A stretch of 64,000 bases of DNA from CAVTZP01 sp963739245 (GTDB lineage Bacteria; Chloroflexota; Dehalococcoidia; Dehalococcoidales; BS750m-G39). Of the stretch, positions 32,443 to 41,190 are shown in pieces. The DNA lies in contig CAVTZP010000004.1 of the NCBI GenBank assembly GCA_963739245.1, positions 1-64,000 on the forward strand. Direction: 5' to 3'. Each line of letters starts with the position of its first letter. Positions within the stretch are counted from its first letter, which is position 1. The position numbers were made by a program, and so were the translations under genes. The notes below the pieces were generated by a model. It saw only the letters and a program-made list of their open reading frames with translations, was not told where the DNA came from and did no database searches.

Positions 32443-32473
32443 GCTAGGCCTATGAAGAAATCATAGGCCTAGC
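32443..32473 (+). repeat. 12-bp-stem hairpin after livK-1
   Basis: GCTAGGCCTATG (32443-32454) and CATAGGCCTAGC (32462-32473), perfect stem and 7-base loop. The same hairpin follows livK-2 at 42498-42530, together with similar flanks. No U tract, so it is more like an mRNA-stabilising or processing structure than an intrinsic terminator. Confidence 0.65.
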
Positions 32474-32516
32474 TTAGTTAAAAAGGCTTACCTAGGGCAA
32501 TGAGGAGGTAGGAGAA

Positions 32517-32960
32517 ATGATAAAGTCGACCGAGCATTTCAGTTTCACCGTCAGCAATCTAAATGATAGTCTTCACTTCTTTTGTGACCTGCTGGGATTG
32601 AAGGCTACCCCGGTTATGGACTTGGATGATAAGGATTTACAGAAGATTGTAGGGATACCTGGAGCCCATTTACGCCTATCCCTGGTGCAGGTTCCTGACA
32701 ATAAAAATATAGAATTGATTGAATATGTCAAACCCAGGGGTAAAAAGCTTGACTTAAAGACCTGTAACACTGGTGTCGCCCACCTCGCTTTTGTGGTAGA
32801 CGATATCCAGAAGATGTATGATGACTTATCTAAAAAAGGGGTCAAGTTCAATAGTCCGCCGGTTTTGGTACCAGGCAATGATGGTAAAGGCAAGTGGGCT
32901 ATCTGTTATCTTAAGGGTCCTGACGATATCACGCTTGAACTAATTGAGAAGAAATCATAG
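32517..32960 (+). CDS. VOC-family (glyoxalase/epimerase-like) protein
   Basis: 147 residues, two beta-alpha-beta-beta-beta modules: EHFSFTVSNLNDSLHFFCDL and GVAHLAFVVDDIQKMYDDL. Possible metal ligands are His7, the Glu in NIELIEY, the His in VAHLAF and the Glu in ITLELIEK. Consistent with glyoxalase, methylmalonyl-CoA epimerase or dioxygenase relatives; the reaction cannot be assigned. AGGAGG precedes the ATG. Confidence 0.85.
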   Translation: MIKSTEHFSFTVSNLNDSLHFFCDLLGLKATPVMDLDDKDLQKIVGIPGAHLRLSLVQVPDNKNIELIEYVKPRGKKLDLKTCNTGVAHLAFVVDDIQKMYDDLSKKGVKFNSPPVLVPGNDGKGKWAICYLKGPDDITLELIEKKS

Positions 32961-32997
32961 TTCGCAGAAGCTGAATGGGGTTCAGGTGGTCGTCGAT

Positions 32998-33861
32998 TCA
33001 AGTCTCTCTCACCCCAAAGTACAGTTCAGCAGCTCTAAACGAGCTTCTCACCAATGGAGCTGAGGCAACATCAGCAAATCCCATGTCCTTGCCTACTTGT
33101 TCGTATTCGGAAAACTCCTCAGGCGGAACAAACCTGACCACAGGATGGTGATTGGGAGAAGGTTGCAGGTACTGGCCAATAGTAAGCAGGTCACAGCCAG
33201 CTTCTCTCAGGTCGCTCATAACCTCGATTACTTCCTCTCTTGTTTCGCCCAAGCCCAGCATCAGACCAGACTTGGTAACTATCTCTGGACTCAGTCTTTT
33301 TACCGCAGAGAGAAGCTCCACGGAACGGCTGTAGTCTGCGCTTGGCCTTACCTCTGGGTAGAGACGTGGCACTGTCTCCACATTATGGTTTATCACCTCG
33401 GGACCGGCTTCTACTACTGCCTTAAGTGCTTGGGTAGAACCAAGGAAATCGGGAATGAGAACTTCAACAGCAATGCCATTCCGGCTCTGGTGAAGTAGAT
33501 TAATTACTCTAACAAACTGGGAGGCACCACCGTCAGCAAGGTCATCCCTGGTGACCGAGGTTATGACCACGTAGTTTAGGTCCAACCTCTCTACCGCCTC
33601 AAGAAGGTGTTGTGGCTCACTTTCGTCCACAGGGCTTGGGGCTCCCCTTTTTACAGCGCAGAAGGTACAGTGCCTGGTGCAGACGTCCCCCAGAATAAGA
33701 AATGTCGCCGTCTTACCAGAGAAACACTGACCGATGTTGGGACAAAGGGCACTCTCACAGATAGTATGTAGACTCAGTCCATGCAGAAGCCCGGTCATGT
33801 TTAGCATTATTTGTGGGTCTGGGGGCTTATGCTTGAACCAGGCGGGCAGTCTTCCCTTCAT
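32998..33861 (-). CDS. lipA: Lipoyl synthase
   Basis: 287-residue radical SAM enzyme inserting two sulfurs into octanoyl groups. The auxiliary cluster cysteines are in CESALCPNIGQC, the radical SAM CxxxCxxC in CTRHCTFC, and the C-terminal RSS motif in VRSSFRA. ATG 33861 overlaps the lipB stop in an ATGA, a better start than one 11 codons upstream. Last gene of the 2-oxoacid dehydrogenase operon. Confidence 0.95.
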   Translation of the reverse strand: MKGRLPAWFKHKPPDPQIMLNMTGLLHGLSLHTICESALCPNIGQCFSGKTATFLILGDVCTRHCTFCAVKRGAPSPVDESEPQHLLEAVERLDLNYVVITSVTRDDLADGGASQFVRVINLLHQSRNGIAVEVLIPDFLGSTQALKAVVEAGPEVINHNVETVPRLYPEVRPSADYSRSVELLSAVKRLSPEIVTKSGLMLGLGETREEVIEVMSDLREAGCDLLTIGQYLQPSPNHHPVVRFVPPEEFSEYEQVGKDMGFADVASAPLVRSSFRAAELYFGVRET

Positions 33862-34532
33862 GGATGGCTCCCGACTAGTATGTCTGAGCCCCACTCTATG
33901 TGGACATTAAAAACATCCGAGAAATGAGCTATTAGACTTTCTGCCACTTCTTCCATCGGTATGTCCTGGGAAAGAAGCCTGGAGATAGATGTGGCCTTTT
34001 TGCCTGAGAAGCCACAGGGATTTATCAGGGAAAAATGCTCCAGGTTAGTGTTTACATTAAGGGCAATTCCGTGCATAGTAATCCATTTTTTTATGCTCAG
34101 CCCAATAGCGGCAATCTCTTCGTCTTTTACCCAGACCCCGGCATGGCTTTCATCTCTCCCGGCACCTATGGAAAAGCTGCTTAATGTCCTTATGACTACC
34201 TCCTCAAGGTCGTGAACATATCGGTGAATATCTCTTCCCCTTTGCCTCAGGTCAATAATAGGATAAGCAACTAGTTGACCGGGACCATGATAGGTAACAT
34301 CGCCTCCCCTATCGGTAAAGAATAGGGATATACCCTCTCTTGCCAATTGCGTCTGAGAAACAAGGACATTCTCCAGCTTACCCGATTTGCCGATGGTAAT
34401 AGTGGGGAGGTGTTCTAGGAGCAGAATGGTATCCTTTATCTCACCGTCAAATCGCTCTCGGAGGAGCTTCCTCTGTAGGTGATAGGCTTCTTTATAGCCA
34501 ACCAAGCCAAGCTGGTACACAACACATAACAT
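33858..34532 (-). CDS. lipB: Lipoyl(octanoyl) transferase
   Basis: 224 residues. Transfers octanoyl from ACP to lipoyl domains. RGGDVTYHGPGQLVAYPI, the catalytic Lys in AAIGLSIKKWITMHG and the catalytic Cys in INPCGFSG are all present. It supplies octanoylated E2 and GcvH, both encoded upstream in the operon, for LipA. Confidence 0.95.
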   Translation of the reverse strand: MLCVVYQLGLVGYKEAYHLQRKLLRERFDGEIKDTILLLEHLPTITIGKSGKLENVLVSQTQLAREGISLFFTDRGGDVTYHGPGQLVAYPIIDLRQRGRDIHRYVHDLEEVVIRTLSSFSIGAGRDESHAGVWVKDEEIAAIGLSIKKWITMHGIALNVNTNLEHFSLINPCGFSGKKATSISRLLSQDIPMEEVAESLIAHFSDVFNVHIEWGSDILVGSHP

Positions 34533-34552
34533 GGTGAAATCTCCCTGGCAAC

Positions 34553-35962
34553 CTATCTATTTTGGGATATGAAGTGTATTGTTTCCCCGCTAACATCCTT
34601 TGCCGCCTCCCAGAGTGCTTCTGATAGGGTGGGATGGCAGTGCATAGTTAAGCCGATATCCTCTGGGGTTGCATCTAGCTTCATGGCCAGGGCAGCTTCC
34701 GGTATCAAGTTGGTAGCTTGAGGACCTATGATGTGGACGCCTAATATCTGACCATATTTTTCCTCGGTGATTACTTTTATCATCCCCGTTCTCTGCCCCA
34801 GGATAGTTGCCATGCCGTTGCCGGCAAAAGGGAACCTTCCTACTCGTACCTGGTATCCCTGGATAGTTGCCTCATCCTCGGTGATGCCGACGCCAGATAT
34901 TTCAGGAGAGGTATTTGCCCAGTAGGGAATCACGGTGTAATCAATTTCTGAACTCTTTCCCATGGCGTTTTCGGCAGCAACGATACCTTCAGCGTAGGCG
35001 ACATGAGTCCACATATGCTCCATAGTTACATCACCGGCGGCAAGTATAGTCGGCACATTTGTCTCCATCCGTTTATTTACCGTAATACCGCCCTTATCAT
35101 TCAGCTTGACTCCTGCCTTATCCAAGCCGAGCCCGTCAGTATTGGCTTCTCTCCCCCCTGCTGTCAGGACGTACTCAGCAGTTAAATTCACTTCTTCCCC
35201 TTTAACCGTTAGCGCAATATTCTTTTCCCCCTGTTCCCCTGTTCCTATCGTCTTTGCCTGAGCTTCCGTATAGACCTGAATCTTTGCCTTCTTTAGCTCC
35301 TTCTCCAGGATGGAGACTATCTCGCTATCAATCTCAGCGAGTATCCGCGGAGATGGTTCAACAATAGTAACGCTGGTGCCCAACCGGGAGAAGATAGTAG
35401 CAAAGGTAATACCAACAAACCTACCCCCCATAATCAGCATGGATTTTGGTATCTCTTTGAGCTCCAGTGCTTCAGTGGTGTCTATCACCTTTTCGCCTTC
35501 TCCCCCGGGAATGGAGACTTTCTTGCCTCGGGAGCCAGTGGCGATGATTATTCGACGGGCGGTTATCTCTTTCCTAGTCCCGTCCGGCAGCTTTACCTCA
35601 AGTTGTGACGGGGAAAGAAACTTTCCTGTCCCGTTTATTACCTCAACGCCATTCCCCTCCAGAAGCAGCTTCACGCCAGATATAATAGTTCTAACGATGG
35701 TATCCTTGCGAGCCATCATCCTGGAGAAGTCAACCTCGGCTTCTTTGTAGTTTACCCCGTAGTCTTTGGCACTTTTTGCCAGGTCAATGAACTCAACCCC
35801 CCTTACCAGTGCCCTGGTCGGGATACAACCCCGATTGAGGCAAGTTCCCCCTATAGTGTTGTTTTCAATGAGTGTCGCCTTCCCTCCAAGCTGTGACACC
35901 CTTATCGCCGCTACGTAACCAGCCGGCCCACCACCAACTATCACTACGTCTCTCTCTTCCAT
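34553..35962 (-). CDS. lpdA: Dihydrolipoyl dehydrogenase (E3)
   Basis: 469-residue FAD/NAD enzyme reoxidising dihydrolipoamide. FAD motif VGGGPAGYVAAIR, redox disulfide GGTCLNRGCIPT, and the C-terminal dimer-interface His-Glu pair in CHPTLSEALWEA. The NAD motif is MGGRFVGITFATIFSRLGT, where the usual GGGxxG carries an Arg (GGRFVG), a slightly unusual variant. In an operon with E2 and E1. Confidence 0.93.
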   Translation of the reverse strand: MEERDVVIVGGGPAGYVAAIRVSQLGGKATLIENNTIGGTCLNRGCIPTRALVRGVEFIDLAKSAKDYGVNYKEAEVDFSRMMARKDTIVRTIISGVKLLLEGNGVEVINGTGKFLSPSQLEVKLPDGTRKEITARRIIIATGSRGKKVSIPGGEGEKVIDTTEALELKEIPKSMLIMGGRFVGITFATIFSRLGTSVTIVEPSPRILAEIDSEIVSILEKELKKAKIQVYTEAQAKTIGTGEQGEKNIALTVKGEEVNLTAEYVLTAGGREANTDGLGLDKAGVKLNDKGGITVNKRMETNVPTILAAGDVTMEHMWTHVAYAEGIVAAENAMGKSSEIDYTVIPYWANTSPEISGVGITEDEATIQGYQVRVGRFPFAGNGMATILGQRTGMIKVITEEKYGQILGVHIIGPQATNLIPEAALAMKLDATPEDIGLTMHCHPTLSEALWEAAKDVSGETIHFISQNR

Positions 35963-35983
35963 AATATCCTTTCCCCCTCTTTA

Positions 35984-37195
35984 TCACAGCGAGAGAAGTT
36001 CCGGGGTTTCCAGCAGCTCGATCACCCTTGCCATGAACTGGACGGCGAGGGTACCGTCAATTACCCTGTGGTCGTAAGTGAAGCTATATGTCATGATAGG
36101 TCTGATTACAATTTGACCATCTCTGACCACGGCCCTGTCGGTAATGCCTCCGGTTCCCAAAATCGCTGTCTCGGGCGGATTTATTATCGCCGTCTCAAAA
36201 CGCCATCCAGCACCAGCTGCCCCCAGGTTGGTAATGGTGAATGTGCCCCCGGTTACCTCATCGGGCATCAGTTTTCCCTCTCTTGCCTTCTCCGCCAGTG
36301 TCCTTACGCTCTTGCTTATCTCCACGATGGATTTCTGGTCAGCATTTTTTACCACCGGGACAATCAAGCCTTCTTCCAGCGCCACGGCAACACCTATGTT
36401 TATATCTTCCCATAACTTAATCTCATTACCGATTAGGCTGGAATTGACCATAGGTTTCTCTTTTAATACCTTAGCCACCGCGAAGACAAACATATCGGTG
36501 TAGGTGATTCTGGCGCCGCTAACATCTTCACGGGCAAGGAGGCCTTGTCGTAGCTTTATTAACTCGGTCATGTCTATCTCACCCATAGCGGTGAGCTGAG
36601 CGGATTCAGCCAGGCTTCGGTGCATATGCTCGGCAATTGCCTGCCTCATCCCCTTGAGAGGAATGGTGGCTTTTACCCTTTTACCCTGGTAGACCTCGGG
36701 GGTTACTCCTGCCTTTTCCTTGGCGGCTATCGCCTTTTCAATATCCTCCCTTACAATCCTCCCCCCCGGACCGGTACCCACTATTTCGGTTATATCTATC
36801 ATGTGTTCCTCTGCCATCTTGCGTGCCACCGGGGATACTCGGATATGCTCTCCTGGCTCAGGCTTGGCTTCTCTGGCTTCGGCAGGCATTTTTTCAACCT
36901 CACCAACCGCGGTAAATATTTCCCTCGGCGGCTCCTTTTGGAGTGCTTCTAATTCCTCCCTGGTTTCAGCAATGAGACCAACAACCCTGCCCACCGGCGC
37001 CTTGACGCCTTCTTCAACCAGAATGTGCAGGAAGCCTGAAGCTTCAGCCTCAATATCTGACTTAATCTTCTCCGTTTCTATCTCCAGGACAACGCTGCCC
37101 TTTTCCACCCAGTCACCCTCCTTCGCCTTCCACTCAACCAGGGTGGCTTCAATCGTGACCTGCCCGAGTTTGGGTATCATTATATAAGCCGCCAT
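35984..37195 (-). CDS. Dihydrolipoamide acyltransferase (E2) of a 2-oxoacid/acetoin dehydrogenase complex
   Basis: 403 residues: one N-terminal lipoyl domain (lipoyl Lys about 43 in EIETEKIKSDIEA), a peripheral-subunit-binding domain (RVSPVARKMAEEHMIDITEI) and a catalytic domain ending with TYDHRVIDGTLAVQF (HxxxD type). A single lipoyl domain and pairing with AcoA/AcoB-like E1 subunits favour acetoin or branched-chain 2-oxoacid dehydrogenase over the classic pyruvate complex. Confidence 0.92.
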   Translation of the reverse strand: MAAYIMIPKLGQVTIEATLVEWKAKEGDWVEKGSVVLEIETEKIKSDIEAEASGFLHILVEEGVKAPVGRVVGLIAETREELEALQKEPPREIFTAVGEVEKMPAEAREAKPEPGEHIRVSPVARKMAEEHMIDITEIVGTGPGGRIVREDIEKAIAAKEKAGVTPEVYQGKRVKATIPLKGMRQAIAEHMHRSLAESAQLTAMGEIDMTELIKLRQGLLAREDVSGARITYTDMFVFAVAKVLKEKPMVNSSLIGNEIKLWEDINIGVAVALEEGLIVPVVKNADQKSIVEISKSVRTLAEKAREGKLMPDEVTGGTFTITNLGAAGAGWRFETAIINPPETAILGTGGITDRAVVRDGQIVIRPIMTYSFTYDHRVIDGTLAVQFMARVIELLETPELLSL

Positions 37196-37281
37196 TTTCT
37201 ACCTCCGAAATCCATTAGGTAAGGCAGTGAATATCGTATTATTATCTATCCGCGCTATATTTAGGGTGTTACCGGTTTACC

Positions 37282-38049
37282 TTATTGCGCTGTCCAGCCG
37301 CCGTCGACTATCATCTCAGCGCCAGTGGCAAATTTAGACTCGTCGGACGCCAGATAAAGGATGGCATAAGCAATATCTATCGGTTTGCCCAGATGCCCCA
37401 TCGGGTGCCTAGCCACCATGCTTTGCATTATAGCTTCCACCTTGCGCAGGGGCTCGTTCAGTGGTGTTTCGATAATGCCGGGATGAACCGAGTTAACCCG
37501 GATATTATAGTTAAGGCCGGCTTTGGAGCACTCAATGGCCGCCGCCTTGGTAAATAGCCTTACGCCACCCTTGCTGGCACAATACGCCGCTGTATTATCA
37601 ATGGTGCCGACGATACCGGCCATGGAGGATATATTAATAATTGAGCCGCCGCCACTCTTCTTCATGGCGCCTATGGCGTATTTCGTGCCCAGGAAAACAC
37701 CGTCCAAATTGACACTCATAAGCCAGCGCCACTCTTCTAGTGAGGTTTCTTCAATCGGTTTGGCAAAGAGGACGCCGGCGTTATTCACCAGAATGTCCAG
37801 CTTCCCAAACTCAGCCAGAGTCTTCTTGATTAACTCACTCCAATCTTGTTCGCTGGTGACATCGTGTTTGACAAAAATGGCCTTCCCTCCCTCACGTCCT
37901 ACTTCTTCCGCAACCTTCTTCCCGTCGACCTCGTTGATGTCGGCAATGACAACCTTGGCTCCTTCCTTGGCTAATAATGATGCTTCTTCCCTACCCATTC
38001 CGCTAGCCCCCCCGGTTATGATGGCTACTTTACCTTTGACACGATCCAT
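37282..38049 (-). CDS. Short-chain dehydrogenase/reductase in the aco-like operon
   Basis: 255 residues. TGGASGMGREEASLL (cofactor), NNAGVLFAKP, the catalytic Ser in NISSMAGI and YCASKGGVRL (YxxxK), and a C-terminal GAEMIVDGGWTAQ. It sits between E2 and gcvH. If the complex is an acetoin dehydrogenase, this could be an acetoin/diacetyl or butanediol dehydrogenase; that is inference from context. Confidence 0.88.
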   Translation of the reverse strand: MDRVKGKVAIITGGASGMGREEASLLAKEGAKVVIADINEVDGKKVAEEVGREGGKAIFVKHDVTSEQDWSELIKKTLAEFGKLDILVNNAGVLFAKPIEETSLEEWRWLMSVNLDGVFLGTKYAIGAMKKSGGGSIINISSMAGIVGTIDNTAAYCASKGGVRLFTKAAAIECSKAGLNYNIRVNSVHPGIIETPLNEPLRKVEAIMQSMVARHPMGHLGKPIDIAYAILYLASDESKFATGAEMIVDGGWTAQ

Positions 38050-38116
38050 TTTGCCCTCCTTTAATATAATTAAATATAATAATGAATGCCGTGCGCCTGC
38101 TTCCGTTGCTGATTAC

Positions 38117-38512
38117 TTAACTCCTTCCCGAGTCTCCCCTGACTAAGGCCTGATACTCCTCTGCCGAGAACAAACTATCCAGCTCAGCAGGGTTACTCAG
38201 CTCTATTACTATCATCCATCCCTTGCCGTAGGGGTCATGATTGACCAGACCAGGCTCGTCCTCAAGGGAATGATTCACCTCCACCACTACGCCACTTACC
38301 GGGCTATACAGGTCATTGGTTGCCTTGGCTGACTCAATTACGCCAAAAGGTTCCATATGGACGACACTACTACCCACCTCAGGGAGTTCAATAAAGACGA
38401 CCTCTTTTAGCTGCTCCTGAGCATAGTAAGTAATGCCAACCCGACCCCTTTTGTCCTCTTCTAGTCTCAGCCAGGTATGTTCCGGGTTATACTTTAGCTC
38501 GCTTGGATACAT
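38117..38512 (-). CDS. gcvH: Glycine-cleavage H-like lipoyl carrier protein
   Basis: 131 residues, GcvH fold: YNPEHTWLRLEEDKRGRVGI, GITYYAQEQLKEVVFIELPE, lipoyl lysine in ESAKATNDLYSPVSG, and the C-terminal GKGWMIVIELS. Start ATG 38512 is chosen because GGAG lies six bases upstream; an ATG seven codons earlier is less favoured. No gcvP or gcvT is in the window; its place in a lipoate operon suggests it acts as lipoyl donor or carrier rather than strictly in glycine cleavage. Confidence 0.9.
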   Translation of the reverse strand: MYPSELKYNPEHTWLRLEEDKRGRVGITYYAQEQLKEVVFIELPEVGSSVVHMEPFGVIESAKATNDLYSPVSGVVVEVNHSLEDEPGLVNHDPYGKGWMIVIELSNPAELDSLFSAEEYQALVRGDSGRS

Positions 38513-38547
38513 CTTTCTCTCCATTGATATCAAGTATTCCGCTTTAA

Positions 38548-39531
38548 CTACACAATCTCGTTTATAGCCTTTATCAGGTTCTCCTCATCTGGCATCCAGA
38601 ATTTCTCCAGAACCGGGCTGAAAGGAACAGGTGTATTAGGGGCACAGACTCTTTTTATCGGAGCATCAAGTAGGTCAAATGCTTCCTCTGCTACCACAGC
38701 GGCGATTTCGGCGGCGGCGCTTCCCGTCTTGGGCTCCTCATCCATAATCACCAACCTGCCCGTCTTTTCAAGCGAATTGAAAATAGCCTGTTTATCCAGA
38801 GGTACCACGGTTCGGGGGTCAATAACCTCAATGCTTATGCCTTTCTCTTTCTGGAGTTTCTCCGCGGCAGCAAGCGCCCGGTGAACCATGAGCCCTATTG
38901 CCACAACGGTAACATCGCTGCCTTCCCTTTTAACATCCGCCTTGCCCAGTGGTATGGTATATTCCTCTTCAGGTACTTCGCCTTTTATTCCGCTGAGAAG
39001 TATTAGCTTGTGTATAAAATATATCACCGGATTGTCATCTCTGATTGCTGATTTGAGCAAGCCCTTGGCATCATAGGGGGTAGAAGGCGATGCAATCTTA
39101 AGCCCCGGAATGCTCATCAAAAATCCCTCGACACACTTGGAGTGTTGAGCGGCATTAGATACCCCGGCACCACTATAGCAGGTTATGGTCACCGGCAATT
39201 TTGCCTTGCCACCAAACATATACCTCATCGGCGTGAGCTGATTTAATATCTCATCCATGGCTACACCCAGGAAGTCAGCGAAAAACAGAAAGGCAACCGG
39301 CCTCATCCCCGTGACTGCCGCACCGATGGCTGACCCTAAGATTGCCGTCTCGGATATCGGCGTTTCTCTTATCCTCTCCGGTCCGTACTTATCAAATAAT
39401 CCCTTCATTTCGCCAAAGGCGGCTCCCCAGTGTTTTCCTATGTCTTCCCCCAGGATAAAAACCGTTGGATCTCTCTTTAACTCCTCATCATAGGCTTCAT
39501 TTATGGCTTGACCATAGGTTATCTCTCTCAC
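38548..39531 (-). CDS. acoB: 2-oxoacid/acetoin dehydrogenase E1 beta subunit
   Basis: 327 residues, transketolase-like pyrimidine-binding domain: TYGQAINEAYDEELKRDPTV, GEDIGKHWGAAFG, and GMRPVAFLFFADFLGVAMDEILNQ. C-terminal domain VIDPRTVVPLDKQAIFNSLEKT. Pairs with the alpha subunit starting 12 bases upstream. Confidence 0.9.
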   Translation of the reverse strand: MREITYGQAINEAYDEELKRDPTVFILGEDIGKHWGAAFGEMKGLFDKYGPERIRETPISETAILGSAIGAAVTGMRPVAFLFFADFLGVAMDEILNQLTPMRYMFGGKAKLPVTITCYSGAGVSNAAQHSKCVEGFLMSIPGLKIASPSTPYDAKGLLKSAIRDDNPVIYFIHKLILLSGIKGEVPEEEYTIPLGKADVKREGSDVTVVAIGLMVHRALAAAEKLQKEKGISIEVIDPRTVVPLDKQAIFNSLEKTGRLVIMDEEPKTGSAAAEIAAVVAEEAFDLLDAPIKRVCAPNTPVPFSPVLEKFWMPDEENLIKAINEIV

Positions 39532-39542
39532 TGTTTTCCTCC

Positions 39543-40502
39543 TTAAGCATAAACATCTTCTAATGCTTCTTCAGGAGCTGGAGGTGGGCTTTCCTCAGCA
39601 AACTTTACCGCTTTTTCTATTTCTTTGTTCATTTCCTGGCTAATTTTATCGGCATCCTCTTCGGTCAAGACACCCATTTCAATAAGCTGCTTTCTGAATC
39701 TGGGGATGGGGTCTTTTTTCATCCACTCTTCAACTTCCTCTTTAGTTTTGTAGGTCTGTGGGTCTCCCTGAAAATGACCATAATATCGATAGGTTTTACA
39801 CTCAATTAGGGTAGGGCCTTGACCACTCCTCGCTCTGGTAACGGCTTCTCCTACTGCCTCATATACCGCCAGAACATCATTGCCATCAACCGTTTTACCA
39901 GGTATGCCATATGCCTTTGCCCTATCGCTAAGGTTAGCCAGCTTACAGACGATGGAAAGAGGGGTAGCCTCGGCATACATATTATTTTCAATAACGTAGA
40001 CCACCGGTAGGTTCCAGATTGCCGCCAGATTTACCCCTTCGTGGAACCGACCAGTATTGGTGGCACCATCACCAAGAAAGCCAATAACAACCTGGTCTGT
40101 TCTCCTCATTTGGGCGGAAAGAGCAGCTCCGGCGGCAATGGGTATACTAGCACCGACGATGGCGTTGGCACCCAATATACCTATTTCCATATCAGCGATG
40201 TGCATGGAGCCACCCTTACCCTTGTTGTAGCCGTTTTTCTTGCCATATAGTTCCGCCATCATCCGGTCTGTCTTTCCACCCTTGGCAATCAGATGTCCAT
40301 GTCCGCGATGAGTGCTTGTGATATAGTCATCAGGCCGTAGATTGGCGCAAGCACCCGTAGCTACCGCCTCTTCACCAGCGTATAGGTGAGCGGCGCCCGG
40401 TATCTTTCCCGCCGCAAATTCTTTAGCCACCCTTTCCTCAAAAGTCCTAATACGCACCATCACCCGGTACATATCTATTAGTTTTTCCCTTTTAATGGCC
40501 AT
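39543..40502 (-). CDS. acoA: 2-oxoacid/acetoin dehydrogenase E1 alpha subunit
   Basis: 319 residues, thiamine-diphosphate binding motif IGFLGDGATNTGRFHEGVNL ... ENN, plus AHLYAGEEAVATGACANLRP and STHRGHGHLIAKGG. First gene of the operon acoA-acoB-gcvH-SDR-E2-lpd-lipB-lipA, which encodes both the complex and its lipoylation machinery. Substrate identity (acetoin, pyruvate or branched-chain 2-oxoacids) is not resolved by sequence. Confidence 0.9.
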   Translation of the reverse strand: MAIKREKLIDMYRVMVRIRTFEERVAKEFAAGKIPGAAHLYAGEEAVATGACANLRPDDYITSTHRGHGHLIAKGGKTDRMMAELYGKKNGYNKGKGGSMHIADMEIGILGANAIVGASIPIAAGAALSAQMRRTDQVVIGFLGDGATNTGRFHEGVNLAAIWNLPVVYVIENNMYAEATPLSIVCKLANLSDRAKAYGIPGKTVDGNDVLAVYEAVGEAVTRARSGQGPTLIECKTYRYYGHFQGDPQTYKTKEEVEEWMKKDPIPRFRKQLIEMGVLTEEDADKISQEMNKEIEKAVKFAEESPPPAPEEALEDVYA

Positions 40503-40639
40503 GGTATCCTCCCTGTTTTCCCTATTGAGTTAAGTATTACACATTTATCACCCTCTCGACAAGAGCTTTAGAGCATTCTAGGGTTTTGACATCAGGTTGA
40601 ACAAGGCAAGCGATTGTTTCCCAGAAGCTTGAAATGCTA

Positions 40640-40708
40640 TTGACAATCTTTCCATTTTATGGTATTGCATACTAAATTGATAATATTATTGGACAAAGGA
40701 GCTGGGCC
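40640..40708 (+). promoter_or_regulatory. Promoter/operator leader copy 3 (second Rrf2 gene)
   Basis: TTGACA (40640-40645), 17-bp spacer, TATTGC, the conserved ATACTAAATTGATAATATTA block and AAAGGAG, ending at the ATG of the second Rrf2 gene. Almost identical to leader copy 2. Confidence 0.6.
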
Positions 40709-41140
40709 ATGAGGCTTTCTACTAGAGGGCGATATGGAACCAGGGCGCTCTTGGACTTAGCACTCCATGACGGGGAGAAACCAGTCATATTAAAAGACAT
40801 TGCTGGGAGGGAGCAGATTTCAGTACGTTATCTAGAGCATTTGATCACCCCCCTTATAATTGGGGGTATAGTAAGAACTACTCGGGGGGCAAAGGGGGGA
40901 GTTTCGCTGGCTAAACCTCCTAAGGAAATAAAGCTGAGCGAAGTTATTCAAGTTCTTGAGGGCTCAATTGCTCCGGCAGAGTGTATTAATAGTCCGGGAA
41001 TATGTAGCCGCTCTAAATTATGCGTCACCCGGGATATCTGGGGTGAACTGAAGCAGGCAATGGATGGAATTTTAGAGTCTACCACCCTGCAGGACTTAGT
41101 GGAACGACACCGGAGAAAAGGAGGTGAGGATGTAATCTAG
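40709..41140 (+). CDS. Rrf2/IscR-family transcriptional regulator (copy 2)
   Basis: 143 residues, roughly 90% identical by eye to copy 1, differing mainly in the last dozen residues. The same MRLSTRGRYGTRALLDLAL start and C-x6-C-x5-C cluster (CINSPGIC-SRSKL-C). It lies directly upstream of livK-2 and probably controls it. Recent duplication of the regulator and leader is evident. Confidence 0.9.
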   Translation: MRLSTRGRYGTRALLDLALHDGEKPVILKDIAGREQISVRYLEHLITPLIIGGIVRTTRGAKGGVSLAKPPKEIKLSEVIQVLEGSIAPAECINSPGICSRSKLCVTRDIWGELKQAMDGILESTTLQDLVERHRRKGGEDVI

Positions 41141-41190
41141 TGGTAGAAAAGGTCAATAGATTAGGGGAGAAATTTGTAAGGAGGAAAGAA

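Noticed and set aside
32443..32473. Hairpin after livK-1 as an intrinsic terminator
   Set aside because: No U tract follows the stem in either copy.
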